Below, piece after piece: positions 1 to 5,618 of a stretch of 6,778 bases of DNA. A program made the position numbers and the translations under genes. Source of the DNA: Pseudomonadota bacterium. Its GTDB lineage: Bacteria; Desulfobacterota; Desulfobulbia; Desulfobulbales; Desulfobulbaceae. The notes beneath the pieces are model-generated. The model worked only from the letters and a program-made list of their open reading frames with translations, ran no database searches and was not told the DNA's origin. How positions within the stretch are numbered: position 1 is the stretch's first letter; every line of letters begins with the position of its first letter. The DNA lies in contig WQUH01000074.1 in assembly GCA_009782165.1 (NCBI GenBank), positions 1 to 6,778 of the forward strand, read 5' to 3'.

Positions 1-6
1 CACAAT

Positions 7-25
7 CCGTTTCATATTGCAACGG
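7..25. promoter_or_regulatory. Short dyad CCGTT-N9-AACGG upstream of the sigma-54 promoter
   Basis: CCGTT (7-11) and AACGG (21-25) are perfect inverted arms around nine bases. There is no T-run, so this is not an obvious terminator of an upstream gene. Its centre is about 108 bases before the predicted start of transcription, where enhancer-binding activators of sigma-54 promoters usually bind. A chance occurrence is quite possible. Confidence 0.25.
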
Positions 26-49
26 TTCCGCCTGTCTCCAACCATGTAT

Positions 50-75
50 TGTGAAATATTGATGTGAAATATCAC
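50..75. repeat. Tandem TGTGAAATAT repeat with GTGA-N4-TCAC dyad (possible operator)
   Basis: TGTGAAATAT occurs at 50-59 and again at 63-72, one helical turn plus about 2.5 bases apart. The second copy is also half of a dyad, GTGA-AATA-TCAC (64-75). It lies about 50-75 bases before the predicted transcription start. The half-site resembles Crp/Fnr-family boxes, but the spacer of four does not match the classical CRP spacing of six. The regulator is therefore unknown. Confidence 0.4.
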
Positions 76-97
76 CAAAATAAATTTTGAATTCGTG

Positions 98-113
98 TGG
101 CACGCATCTTGAA
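98..113 (+). promoter_or_regulatory. Candidate sigma-54 (RpoN) promoter of the USP-TauE operon
   Basis: TGGCACG-CATC-TTGAA matches the -24/-12 consensus TGGCACG-N4-TTGCW at every defined position except the C after TTG. The invariant GG (99-100) and the -12 G (111) have the required ten-base spacing. Transcription would start near 124, giving a leader of about 32 bases before the ATG at 156. A competing sigma-70 reading, TTGATG (59-64) with TAAATT (81-86), is much weaker. If sigma-54 is used, an activator ATPase must bind upstream. The dyad at 7-25 lies at about -108, a usual place for such a site. Confidence 0.62.
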
Positions 114-155
114 TAAGAAGGGCAACAACCAAAAAAATATCGGTTTTCGACTGCC

Positions 156-968
156 ATGAACAACGAAGCAACCAACAACCATCCCACCCCGCAGACACCC
201 GGCCCGGCCAGGGAGACCGAACCCTCCTACATCATGGCCGTGACCCGCAACGGCCACATGTCCGAGCATGTGATGGACTATGCGGCCAGTGTGGCGCAAC
301 GGCTGGGATACGCGATTCTGGCGGTTCACGTCGACACCCTGCCCCTGTTCAACCGGGGCCGCCGCAGCCGGCTGTTTGCCGCCGGCATGCAGGAGAGCGC
401 GGCCCAGTTGACCGCCAAGGCCCAACGTCGGGGAGTGGCGGTGGAGCATCTCGGCGCATCCGGCAAAATCGGCGACGCGGTCGGCCGGTTGTGCCGGGGC
501 AAAAAACACATCGAGTTTGTCGTCATCGACAAAGGCATCCGCCAGGAAGCGGTGGCCCGCTCGACCTCAGTTCCCGTGTATACAGTTCAACAAGGTGTTC
601 TCAGCAAGACTTTTTCCCGTACCTCAAACCCACAAGGAGTATTCGCCATGTCCATCACCAGCAAAAAACAATTCCTGCTCAGGTGCGCCATTTTCGGAAC
701 CTTGACTTCCGCCCTGTATGCAGCGGTGTTCTCCTGCCAGGATCTGGTCATGACCTATTTCAACAAGGGCGGAGCCTACGCCCTCCTGCCGGTGGCCACG
801 GTCTTTGCCGTTTCCTATTTCCACGGCAACTTCACCAGCTCGTTCTGGTCCGCGCTCGGCATCGAAGCCTCCAGAAAGGGCGCCACTGTCGCTCCCCAGA
901 AGCAGGCAACCGACACGGTCAGGGCCCCGCGTCGCGACACCCGGCCCCGGTTGCAGGTCAACGCCTAA
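156..968 (+). CDS. Degenerate universal stress protein domain fused in frame to a two-helix membrane protein
   Basis: This 270-residue frame has two parts. Residues 26-145 have the alternating strand/helix pattern of a USP domain (YIMAVTRNG strand, AILAVHVD strand, FVVIDKG strand, VPVYTV last strand). The ATP-binding loop G-x2-G-x9-G-S/T is missing, and the region after FVVIDKG is shortened, so nucleotide binding is unlikely. Residues 165-270 form a membrane protein with helices near 176-193 and 207-224 and an Arg/Lys-rich tail. That part resembles free-standing small proteins I recall next to TauE permeases in sulfate reducers (key segment YFHG..TSSFWSALGI). The ATG at 156 has no clear Shine-Dalgarno sequence. 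It was chosen because it follows the promoter directly and the USP fold needs this region. A later ATG at 234 is an alternative start. An internal ribosome-binding site means the fused chain may not be the only product. The role is unknown; by context it is linked to the exporter. Confidence 0.62.
   Translation: MNNEATNNHPTPQTPGPARETEPSYIMAVTRNGHMSEHVMDYAASVAQRLGYAILAVHVDTLPLFNRGRRSRLFAAGMQESAAQLTAKAQRRGVAVEHLGASGKIGDAVGRLCRGKKHIEFVVIDKGIRQEAVARSTSVPVYTVQQGVLSKTFSRTSNPQGVFAMSITSKKQFLLRCAIFGTLTSALYAAVFSCQDLVMTYFNKGGAYALLPVATVFAVSYFHGNFTSSFWSALGIEASRKGATVAPQKQATDTVRAPRRDTRPRLQVNA
634..650 (+). promoter_or_regulatory. Internal Shine-Dalgarno AAGGAG and ATG start within the fused frame
   Basis: AAGGAG (634-639) lies eight bases before ATG (648-650), a near-ideal initiation site. 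It is much stronger than anything before the ATG at 156. The ATG is in frame with the upstream USP part (residue 165). It therefore decides where the membrane protein most likely starts. Confidence 0.75.
648..968 (+). CDS. Small two-helix membrane protein (alternative start inside the 156-968 frame)
   Basis: This 106-residue product starts at the internal ATG with a strong ribosome-binding site. The N-terminus is basic (MSITSKKQ). Hydrophobic helices lie near residues 12-29 and 43-60, followed by a conserved-looking YFHGNFTSSFWSALGIEAS segment and a polar, basic tail of about 30 residues. It sits directly before the TauE/SafE permease gene, as do similar small proteins I recall in Desulfobacterota. 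An accessory or assembly role for the exporter is inference from position only. Whether it is made separately, only as the C-terminal part of the fused protein, or both, cannot be settled from sequence. The internal site makes a separate product likely. Confidence 0.68.
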   Translation: MSITSKKQFLLRCAIFGTLTSALYAAVFSCQDLVMTYFNKGGAYALLPVATVFAVSYFHGNFTSSFWSALGIEASRKGATVAPQKQATDTVRAPRRDTRPRLQVNA

Positions 969-991
969 GCGTGCCGGTCATTCGGCTCAAA

Positions 992-1025
992 CAGCGCCGC
1001 GCTCATCTCGATGGGTGCGGCGTTG
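992..1025 (+). terminator. Strong hairpin between the membrane protein and tauE-like genes (attenuator or processing element)
   Basis: CAGCGCCGC (992-1000) pairs with GCGGCGTTG (1017-1025), and the stem continues through G-CTCAT (1001-1006) with ATGGG-T (1011-1016) around a CTCG loop. That gives about 15 pairs, including three or four G-T wobbles. The following bases are GCC-free of a proper T-run (only ATTTTG at 1028-1033), so full termination is doubtful. A partial terminator, or an mRNA-stability structure that sets different levels for the genes on each side, is more likely. Confidence 0.5.
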
Positions 1026-1058
1026 CCATTTTGATTTCCAGATCACAGGAGCGGATCC

Positions 1059-2117
1059 ATGCATGGCCCAGTTGGTGAAGTAATTCAGTTTATCGATCTC
1101 AATGTCTATACCATCGTCTTTCTCTTTCTGGTCGGATTTATCGGCGGCCTGGTCAGCGGCTTTATCGGTTCCGGCGGCGCCTTCGTTCTCACGCCGGGCA
1201 TGATGAGCTTAGGCGTTCCGGGCACGGTGGCCGTGGCCAGCAATATGTGCCACAAATTCCCCAAGGCCCTGGTCGGGGCGATCAAGCGGTACAAATACGG
1301 CCAGGTGGATATCAAGCTCGGGCTCATCATGGGCGTTTTTGCCGAACTCGGCGTCCAGGCGGGCATCATGATCCAGAAGCGCATCCTCGATACCTGGGGC
1401 CAGGCCGGATCCAACCTCTATGTGTCCCTGATCTTCGTCCTGGTGCTGGTCACGGTCGGCTCCTTTGTCATGCGCGACGCCATGCGGATGAAACAGGCGC
1501 AGGCCGAAACCGAATCCGGGCCGAACTTCGCCAAGCGCCTGCAAAAGATCGAACTCTGGCCGATGCTCAGCTTCAAGGTGGCCAACCTGCGCATCAGCCT
1601 GTGGTTCCTCATTCCCGTTGCCCTGGCCACCGGCATGCTGGCCGCCACCATCGCGGTCGGCGGCTTCATCGGCGTACCCGGACTGATGTACATCATCGGC
1701 GTCACCAGCATCGTGGCCTCGGCCAGCGAACTGGTCGTCGCCTTTGTGATGGGGCTGGGCGGCACCCTGATCTGGGCCTACTACGGCATGGTCGACATCC
1801 GCCTGGTCATGATCATCCTGGCCGGCTCGCTGTTCGGGGTGCAACTGGGGGCGATCGGCACCACCTATGTCAAGGATTACATGATCAAATATGTTATGGC
1901 CACCATCATGCTGATCGTCGCGGTCAGCCGGTTTCTCGCCCTGCCCAAGTACCTCAACGAGTTGCACCTGATCTCGCTCAGCGACTTCGTGGTCGGCATC
2001 ATGAGCAAAACAAGTTTCGGCGTCATGTGTCTGGCCCTGCTGATCGGCGCCGGCATCATCCTGACCAGTCTGTTCAAGGCCCGGCGCCTGGAAAAGGCGG
2101 CAACAGGCGTCGCGTGA
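1059..2117 (+). CDS. TauE/SafE family sulfite/organosulfonate-type exporter (integral membrane permease)
   Basis: This 352-residue polytopic inner-membrane protein belongs to the TauE/SafE (former DUF81) family, whose members move sulfite, sulfoacetate or related anions. The two halves carry the family's repeated glycine motif: GSGGAFVLTP (37-46) with helices from about 16 on, and AVGGFIGVPGLMYIIGV (199-215). A second repeated element is KYGQVDIKLGL (79-89) matched by YYGMVDIRLVM (241-251), the sign of an internal duplication. A soluble loop of about 40 residues (139-178) separates the halves, and seven to nine helices are visible in all. The start is supported by AGGAG at 1047-1051, seven bases before the ATG. 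Length is at the upper end for the family. The TGA is 21 bases before the next start, so it is probably co-transcribed with the USP gene. Family membership is secure; the substrate is not, and sulfite is only the best guess given the suspected sulfate-reducer background. Confidence 0.9.
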   Translation: MHGPVGEVIQFIDLNVYTIVFLFLVGFIGGLVSGFIGSGGAFVLTPGMMSLGVPGTVAVASNMCHKFPKALVGAIKRYKYGQVDIKLGLIMGVFAELGVQAGIMIQKRILDTWGQAGSNLYVSLIFVLVLVTVGSFVMRDAMRMKQAQAETESGPNFAKRLQKIELWPMLSFKVANLRISLWFLIPVALATGMLAATIAVGGFIGVPGLMYIIGVTSIVASASELVVAFVMGLGGTLIWAYYGMVDIRLVMIILAGSLFGVQLGAIGTTYVKDYMIKYVMATIMLIVAVSRFLALPKYLNELHLISLSDFVVGIMSKTSFGVMCLALLIGAGIILTSLFKARRLEKAATGVA

Positions 2118-2138
2118 CCGCGACGCCGGGAGACCTCC

Positions 2139-2996
2139 ATGGCCGTACGCATCGCCACCATTCTCCTGGCCCTCGCCCCGGGCAGCGCCGGCAAGACCGC
2201 CATCCGGCAGGCCCTGCGGCTGGCGCTGTTCCTCAAGGCCGAACTGCTTGCCGTTTCGGTCACGCCCAGCTATGGCGGGAACATGCACCGCTGGAAGATC
2301 AGCAATGCCGACGAACAGCTCAGCGAGCCGTTCAAGCGCTGTCTGGAGGAGGCCAGGCAGATGGTGGCCGAAAACGGACAGGTGCTGCGCACCATCCACA
2401 CGGTGGGCGACCCGGTGCTGGAAATCGTCCGCACCGCCGAAGAGGAACAGGCCAGTCTGCTCTTGCTGGGATACCCCAAGCGGACCCGGATCGAGCGGAT
2501 ACTGCTCGGCCGGACCGCAGCCAAGGTGATCAGCGGCAGCCCCTGCGACGTGCTGATGGTGCCCGAGCATGCCGAAGTGCATTTTTCCCGGATTCTGGTG
2601 GGGATAGACGGTTCGAGCTTCAGCATGGAAGCCGGGCTTCGGGCCCTTGAGCTGGCGCTGGCCTTTGGCGGCGAGGTCCATGCCCTGACCGTGCTCGACA
2701 TCCCGATCGATCGCGGTCTGCTCTACGGGGTGCTGGACGAGGCGCGGCGACACAGCTTCCCGCCGCTCCAGGTTCTGGCCGACCAGGGCCAACGCCTCGG
2801 GGTGCGGGTAGTCACCGAAATTCTGGATGGCTCGCCCTATGCGACCATCGTCAACTACAGCGTGGAAAAAAATATCGAACTGATCGTGCTGGGAAGCCAC
2901 GGGCGGGCCGCCTTGGCCGACATGCCCATGGGCAGCGTGGTCGAGCGGGTGATCTCGCTCTCGTCGCGGCCCACCCTGGTGGTGAAAAAAGGATAA
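2139..2996 (+). CDS. Tandem-domain universal stress protein (UspA family)
   Basis: This 285-residue cytoplasmic protein has two USP domains, about 1-145 and 150-285. The second keeps the family ATP site: ILVGIDGS with Asp157, then G252-x2-G255-x9-G265-S266 exactly as in ATP-binding USPs. The first is degenerate at the same place (G111-x2-K114-x9-G124-R125), so one domain probably binds ATP and the other serves dimerisation or regulation. The ATG is preceded by GGGAG (2128-2132) at good spacing. It follows the exporter gene by 21 bases, indicating one transcript. USPs beside transporters often tune them or respond to energy state; applying that here is inference. Confidence 0.9.
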   Translation: MAVRIATILLALAPGSAGKTAIRQALRLALFLKAELLAVSVTPSYGGNMHRWKISNADEQLSEPFKRCLEEARQMVAENGQVLRTIHTVGDPVLEIVRTAEEEQASLLLLGYPKRTRIERILLGRTAAKVISGSPCDVLMVPEHAEVHFSRILVGIDGSSFSMEAGLRALELALAFGGEVHALTVLDIPIDRGLLYGVLDEARRHSFPPLQVLADQGQRLGVRVVTEILDGSPYATIVNYSVEKNIELIVLGSHGRAALADMPMGSVVERVISLSSRPTLVVKKG

Positions 2997-3036
2997 ACAG
3001 ATCTGTTCGGGACGGGCGTCGTGCGGGGCACGGACA
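2996..3036 (+). other. Intergenic palindrome and small hairpin before the small membrane protein gene
   Basis: AACAGATCTGTT (2996-3007) is a perfect 12-base palindrome that starts on the last base of the USP stop codon. It is followed by a bulged hairpin, GTCGTGC-GGG-GCACGGAC (3018-3035). Neither has a T-run, so read-through into the gene at 3079 is expected. They may be mRNA processing or stability elements. Confidence 0.35.
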
Positions 3037-3078
3037 AGCGCTCAACGGTTCCGGACGTATTGACAAGGAGGGGGGAAT

Positions 3079-3378
3079 ATGACTTGGAATATCGCATTGA
3101 TCGGGATGCTCGCGACCGTTGTCCTGATGCACCTGGCCGCAAAGGCCGCGCATGCCCTGGCCGGATTGCGGGGCCACCAGGCGGAGGATCAACACCAGAT
3201 GCTGGCCGCCAAAGGCGAACGCGGCGACTGGTATATGTTTTTCCACTGCTCTGATTTGACCGGCAAGGAAACAGCCAAGAGAACGGTTGGACAAGACGAG
3301 CGGCGGCAGGCGATCCGCACCGCGCCGACGGTCCGGCGCAATTCGGACCGCCGTCCGCGCATCGGGCTCAGCCTGTAA
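3079..3378 (+). CDS. Small single-helix membrane protein of unknown function
   Basis: This 99-residue protein has one N-terminal hydrophobic helix (about 4-22, WNIALIGMLATVVLMHLA) and a polar remainder rich in Arg and charged residues, ending RRNSDRRPRIGLSL. With few positive charges before the helix and many after it, the tail is probably cytoplasmic. The start is very well supported: AAGGAGG (3065-3071) lies seven bases before the ATG. It is 82 bases after the USP gene on the same strand and is probably the last gene of the operon. I do not recognise a family. The GDWYMFFHCSDLTGKE segment (49-64) is the most distinctive part and could be a binding surface. Confidence 0.7.
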   Translation: MTWNIALIGMLATVVLMHLAAKAAHALAGLRGHQAEDQHQMLAAKGERGDWYMFFHCSDLTGKETAKRTVGQDERRQAIRTAPTVRRNSDRRPRIGLSL

Positions 3379-3599
3379 TCTCCCGCCCGCCCGTATCCAC
3401 CTGTCCGCGAGGGCGCCTGTTGCCGGCGTCTTCGCGGATATGGCCTCCTGGAGGCAGCGTCGCCCTCCTCCGCCGACCCATGGCCGCACGGCCGTCCGCG
3501 CAGGCGTCGCACGGCCGTCCGCGCTTTGGCAGAGCGGCTGGACCTCCACCGGCAAAGGCCGGACGGGTTCAGAAAAAAGCCTGTCTGGCCGGATTGCCC
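3379..3599. other. Gene-free stretch between convergent genes
   Basis: These 221 bases separate the end of the right-pointing operon from the stop of rloB. They hold the direct repeat at 3485-3524 and the minus-strand terminator. Small hairpins such as GCCTC-CTG-GAGGC and CCGGC-AAAG-GCCGG (3549-3562) are also present. None of these plus-strand hairpins has a T-run, so I see no convincing terminator for the USP operon. Open frames here are compositional and lack start signals. Confidence 0.5.
3485..3524. repeat. 17-base direct repeat, two copies with 23-base period
   Basis: CGCACGGCCGTCCGCGC occurs at 3485-3501 and 3508-3524 without mismatch. The core GCCGTCCGCGC is also present at 3350-3360, inside the 3' end of the small membrane protein gene. 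The copies may have arisen by slippage or local duplication. Each contains the palindrome ACGGCCGT, so protein binding is possible but unsupported. Confidence 0.6.
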
Positions 3600-3605
3600 T
3601 CAGGC
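3573..3605 (-). terminator. Intrinsic terminator of rloAB
   Basis: Read on the minus strand, GCCTG (3605-3601) and CAGGC (3583-3579) form a stem, with GGC/GCC pairing possible inside the loop, followed directly by six Ts (3578-3573). The stem's first arm includes the TGA stop codon of rloB. The five-pair outer stem is short, but the T-run is uninterrupted and position and orientation are right. Confidence 0.6.
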
Positions 3606-4280
3606 CCGAAGCACGGTCAGCAGCTTGACCAGTTCGACCACGGCGGTAAAGGGCTGCGCAGGATTGTCACGCTCCGTGCATCGGGCAGCCAACGCCTCGG
3701 CCCGCCGTGTGGCCACATCCAACCGGTGGCGGGTCGTCTTGTACGCATTGCCGGCGCCCTTGGCGTAGCTGGGAAAATGCTGGCGCAACCGGCGCATCAC
3801 CTCGTCACGATGCAGCGGCGCGTGAATGTCCTCGTAGTGCAGCAACAACCACAACTCGAAGCTCGGCACCGAGGCGATGGCCATAAAGGGGACGCGCCGT
3901 CTTTCGTCGTTCTTCAACTTGCCGTCCAGCGATTGGGCCAAACGCAGGGCCTGGAAATAGCTGTCGTGGTCGTCGCGGTCAAACACCGCGAAGATACGAT
4001 CAAAGGCGCGCGGCTCGATGCCTTTGTGCAAATCGCCATATGCGAACAGCTCTTTCGCATAGTGAACGACATGCATCGGATCCGTACCCGATTCACTGCC
4101 CCTGGCAGTCATGTTGCGTACCGGCAGCCGCAATTCCTTACGAATTTCGTCGAAATACAGTGGCTCGGTCTTGCTGCCCTCGGAGACAATGAGGATACGT
4201 TCGCAACTGGCCCGGCCACTCTGTCGCCCGCGCGCAAGATCGCGGCGTTGCCGCTCTTTAGGCTGGTTGTCGCGCCCCAT
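3600..4280 (-). CDS. rloB: RloB / AbiLii-like Toprim-fold defence protein
   Basis: This 226-residue protein is the second half of the RloAB pair. It has the RloB family pattern: ILIVSEGSKTEPLYF (29-43) with Glu34 as the Toprim acidic residue, AVFDRDDHD (98-106) with Asp101/Asp103/Asp104 as the DxD-like metal site, and SVPSFELWLLLHYED (137-151). RloB proteins are thought to be the nuclease-like effector controlled by the ATPase partner. Toprim proteins cut or join nucleic acids with divalent metal. The frame is open further upstream, to 4433, but the ATG at 4280 was chosen for two reasons: it overlaps the rloA stop as TGATG, and MGRDNQPKERQRRDLARG is a typical basic RloB N-terminus. Length is normal and all key acidic residues are present, so it is probably functional. 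Translation is expected to be coupled to rloA. Confidence 0.88.
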   Translation of the reverse strand: MGRDNQPKERQRRDLARGRQSGRASCERILIVSEGSKTEPLYFDEIRKELRLPVRNMTARGSESGTDPMHVVHYAKELFAYGDLHKGIEPRAFDRIFAVFDRDDHDSYFQALRLAQSLDGKLKNDERRRVPFMAIASVPSFELWLLLHYEDIHAPLHRDEVMRRLRQHFPSYAKGAGNAYKTTRHRLDVATRRAEALAARCTERDNPAQPFTAVVELVKLLTVLRA

Positions 4281-5548
4281 CAGTGGGTCGGACCCAGATG
4301 GTCGCTGAGCACGGGCACCGCGCCGTAGCGCCCTTGCAGGTAGCCGCGTTCGAGCGCCTCGTTTTTGCGCGGGCTGTAGTCGAGCAGGCTGTAGAGCGTC
4401 GAGCTTTGATCCGCCTTTTTTTCCACAAACCAAATTTGATCACGGCGGAACAGGCCGTACGCATCGAGCAGCGAGGTGTCGTGCGTGGTGAAAATCAACT
4501 GCGCGCCGCCGGTATTGGCTTCAGGCCGATGGAACAGCCGCACCAGTGCTTGCACCAGATGCGTGTGTAAGCTGGTGTCCAGTTCATCGATGACAAGGGT
4601 CAACCCCTTGCCCAGAATGTCCAGAATCGGCCCGGTGAGGAACAACAGATTGCGTGTGCCGGCGGATTCGCTGGTGAGATCGAATACAGCCTTTTGGCCC
4701 GTGTCGGTGAGGTGAGAAAACAGGAGTTGAAACTGTTCTATCTCCTCGGTGCGCATTTCCAGTTTGCCATCCACCGGATCGACATGCGGCATTTGCGCAG
4801 GGACTTTTCGAGTTTTGACCTCAATGTCGGCGATGCCGATGTCGGCTGCGGCGAGGAAATCGCAAATGCGTTTGCGGACTTCGTTCTGTTTGAGCATCCG
4901 CACAGTGGGCTGCGGCCCCAAAGGCGATATTTCGTTAAAAATCACCAGTCGATTGGCGAACCAGTCGAAAACCGGGCGCAAGGCTTCGCTGTTGAGTTGC
5001 ACCGCCATCGACAGGAACAGGGCATTTGGCCGGGTGGCGGCTTCCCACACGTTTTTTTGGCCTTTGAGTCCGGGACCGAAGTCATAGACGTCCTTGCCGG
5101 TTGTCTCATCGAAACGGCGTGTAAACCAGCGTTGCGGCTTGAACGCCTTGTACACCAGCAGATGCTCGGACACGATGCGTTGCTGCGTCATGGCGAAACT
5201 GTACTGGTAGCGGGCGCCCTCCAGGATGAAGGTAACTTCAAATTCGGTGGGCAGACCGCTGGATTCGGCATCGAGCTGAAAGGGTTGCACGGCAAAAGGT
5301 TGGCCCGGCGGCAGCGCGGCCGACTCAAGCACCACGGCCCGCATGTATTGCAGCGCCTTGACGAGATTGGACTTGCCGCTGGCGTTGGCGCCGTACAGGG
5401 CGGCGCTCTTCAGCAGACGCGGCGCCGCGGTCAGGCCGGTGGCCAAGGTGTGGGTGTCGGTTAAGGTCTTGTCTTTCGAGGCGACAAGACTCAGCACGTG
5501 CTCATCGCGCAAACTGCGGAAGTTTTTGACCCGGAACTCAACTAGCAT
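4280..5548 (-). CDS. rloA: RloA / AbiLi-like AAA (ABC-type) ATPase of a defence pair
   Basis: This 422-residue cytoplasmic ATPase of the RecF/SMC-like AAA_15/AAA_21 type is the first half of RloAB (AbiL-type) phage defence. The N-terminus MLVEFRVKNFRSLRDEH is typical of the family. Walker A is GANASGKS (53-60), a signature-like SAGTRNLL spans 295-302, Walker B is LTLVIDELDTSLH (316-328) with Asp321 and catalytic Glu322, and the switch histidine is in FTTHDTSLL (353-361, His356). All motifs are intact. In such pairs the ATPase senses infection and holds or releases the Toprim partner, as AriA does with AriB in PARIS. This mechanism is by analogy. The ATG at 5548 lacks a strong ribosome-binding site but lies about 25 bases after the predicted transcription start. 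Its stop shares one base with the rloB start. Confidence 0.9.
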   Translation of the reverse strand: MLVEFRVKNFRSLRDEHVLSLVASKDKTLTDTHTLATGLTAAPRLLKSAALYGANASGKSNLVKALQYMRAVVLESAALPPGQPFAVQPFQLDAESSGLPTEFEVTFILEGARYQYSFAMTQQRIVSEHLLVYKAFKPQRWFTRRFDETTGKDVYDFGPGLKGQKNVWEAATRPNALFLSMAVQLNSEALRPVFDWFANRLVIFNEISPLGPQPTVRMLKQNEVRKRICDFLAAADIGIADIEVKTRKVPAQMPHVDPVDGKLEMRTEEIEQFQLLFSHLTDTGQKAVFDLTSESAGTRNLLFLTGPILDILGKGLTLVIDELDTSLHTHLVQALVRLFHRPEANTGGAQLIFTTHDTSLLDAYGLFRRDQIWFVEKKADQSSTLYSLLDYSPRKNEALERGYLQGRYGAVPVLSDHLGPTH

Positions 5549-5571
5549 CGTATTTGCCAGAAGTTAATATA

Positions 5572-5585
5572 ATAATTCTAATTAT
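5572..5585. promoter_or_regulatory. Palindrome overlapping the rloAB -10 box (possible operator)
   Basis: ATAATT-CT-AATTAT has perfect six-base arms around two bases. It covers most of the proposed -10 element and the likely transcription start, where a bound repressor would block the promoter. AT-rich palindromes also arise by chance, so this is a suggestion only. Confidence 0.35.
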
Positions 5586-5609
5586 CGTCGTTTTTATGCA
5601 AAAAGTAAA
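5581..5609 (-). promoter_or_regulatory. Candidate sigma-70 promoter of rloAB
   Basis: On the minus strand TTTACT (5609-5604, 4 of 6 to TTGACA) is followed after exactly 17 bases by GATAAT (5586-5581, 5 of 6 to TATAAT). A/T runs directly upstream (5610-5622) could act as an UP element. Transcription would begin near 5574, giving a leader of about 25 bases. The AT-rich patch stands out from the GC-rich flanks. Confidence 0.6.
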
Positions 5610-5618
5610 TTTATTTTT

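Noticed and set aside
63..77. Classical CRP or FNR binding site
   Set aside because: The dyad arms GTGA/TCAC are four bases apart rather than six, and TTGAT...ATCA is not at FNR spacing, so no specific regulator is named.
1247..2650. Long plus-strand open frame in another register across the permease and USP genes
   Set aside because: It overlaps both genes, is Arg/Gly/Pro/His-rich, and lacks a ribosome-binding site and any hydrophobic or domain pattern.
1209..2900. Very long minus-strand open frame (563 codons) opposite the permease and USP genes
   Set aside because: It is the antisense shadow of two well-supported genes with family motifs. Its translation is rich in His, Gln, Asp and Gly as expected from high GC codon bias, and it has no recognisable motifs.
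3549..3562. Plus-strand terminator for the exporter operon at CCGGC-AAAG-GCCGG
   Set aside because: The stem is only five pairs and is followed by ACGGGTTCAG, with no T-run on the plus strand.
3420..4328. Plus-strand open frame opposite rloB
   Set aside because: RloB on the other strand has clear catalytic motifs, a coupled start and a terminator. The plus frame shows no domain and no start signal.
4281..4433. N-terminal extension of RloB to an upstream ATG at 4433
   Set aside because: The extra 51 residues overlap the rloA coding region, are Arg/Ala/Pro-rich, and do not resemble RloB N-termini. The TGATG overlap gives a better start.
4694..5464. Plus-strand open frame opposite rloA
   Set aside because: It is the shadow of the Walker-motif ATPase, with an Arg/Gly/His-rich composition and no recognisable family.
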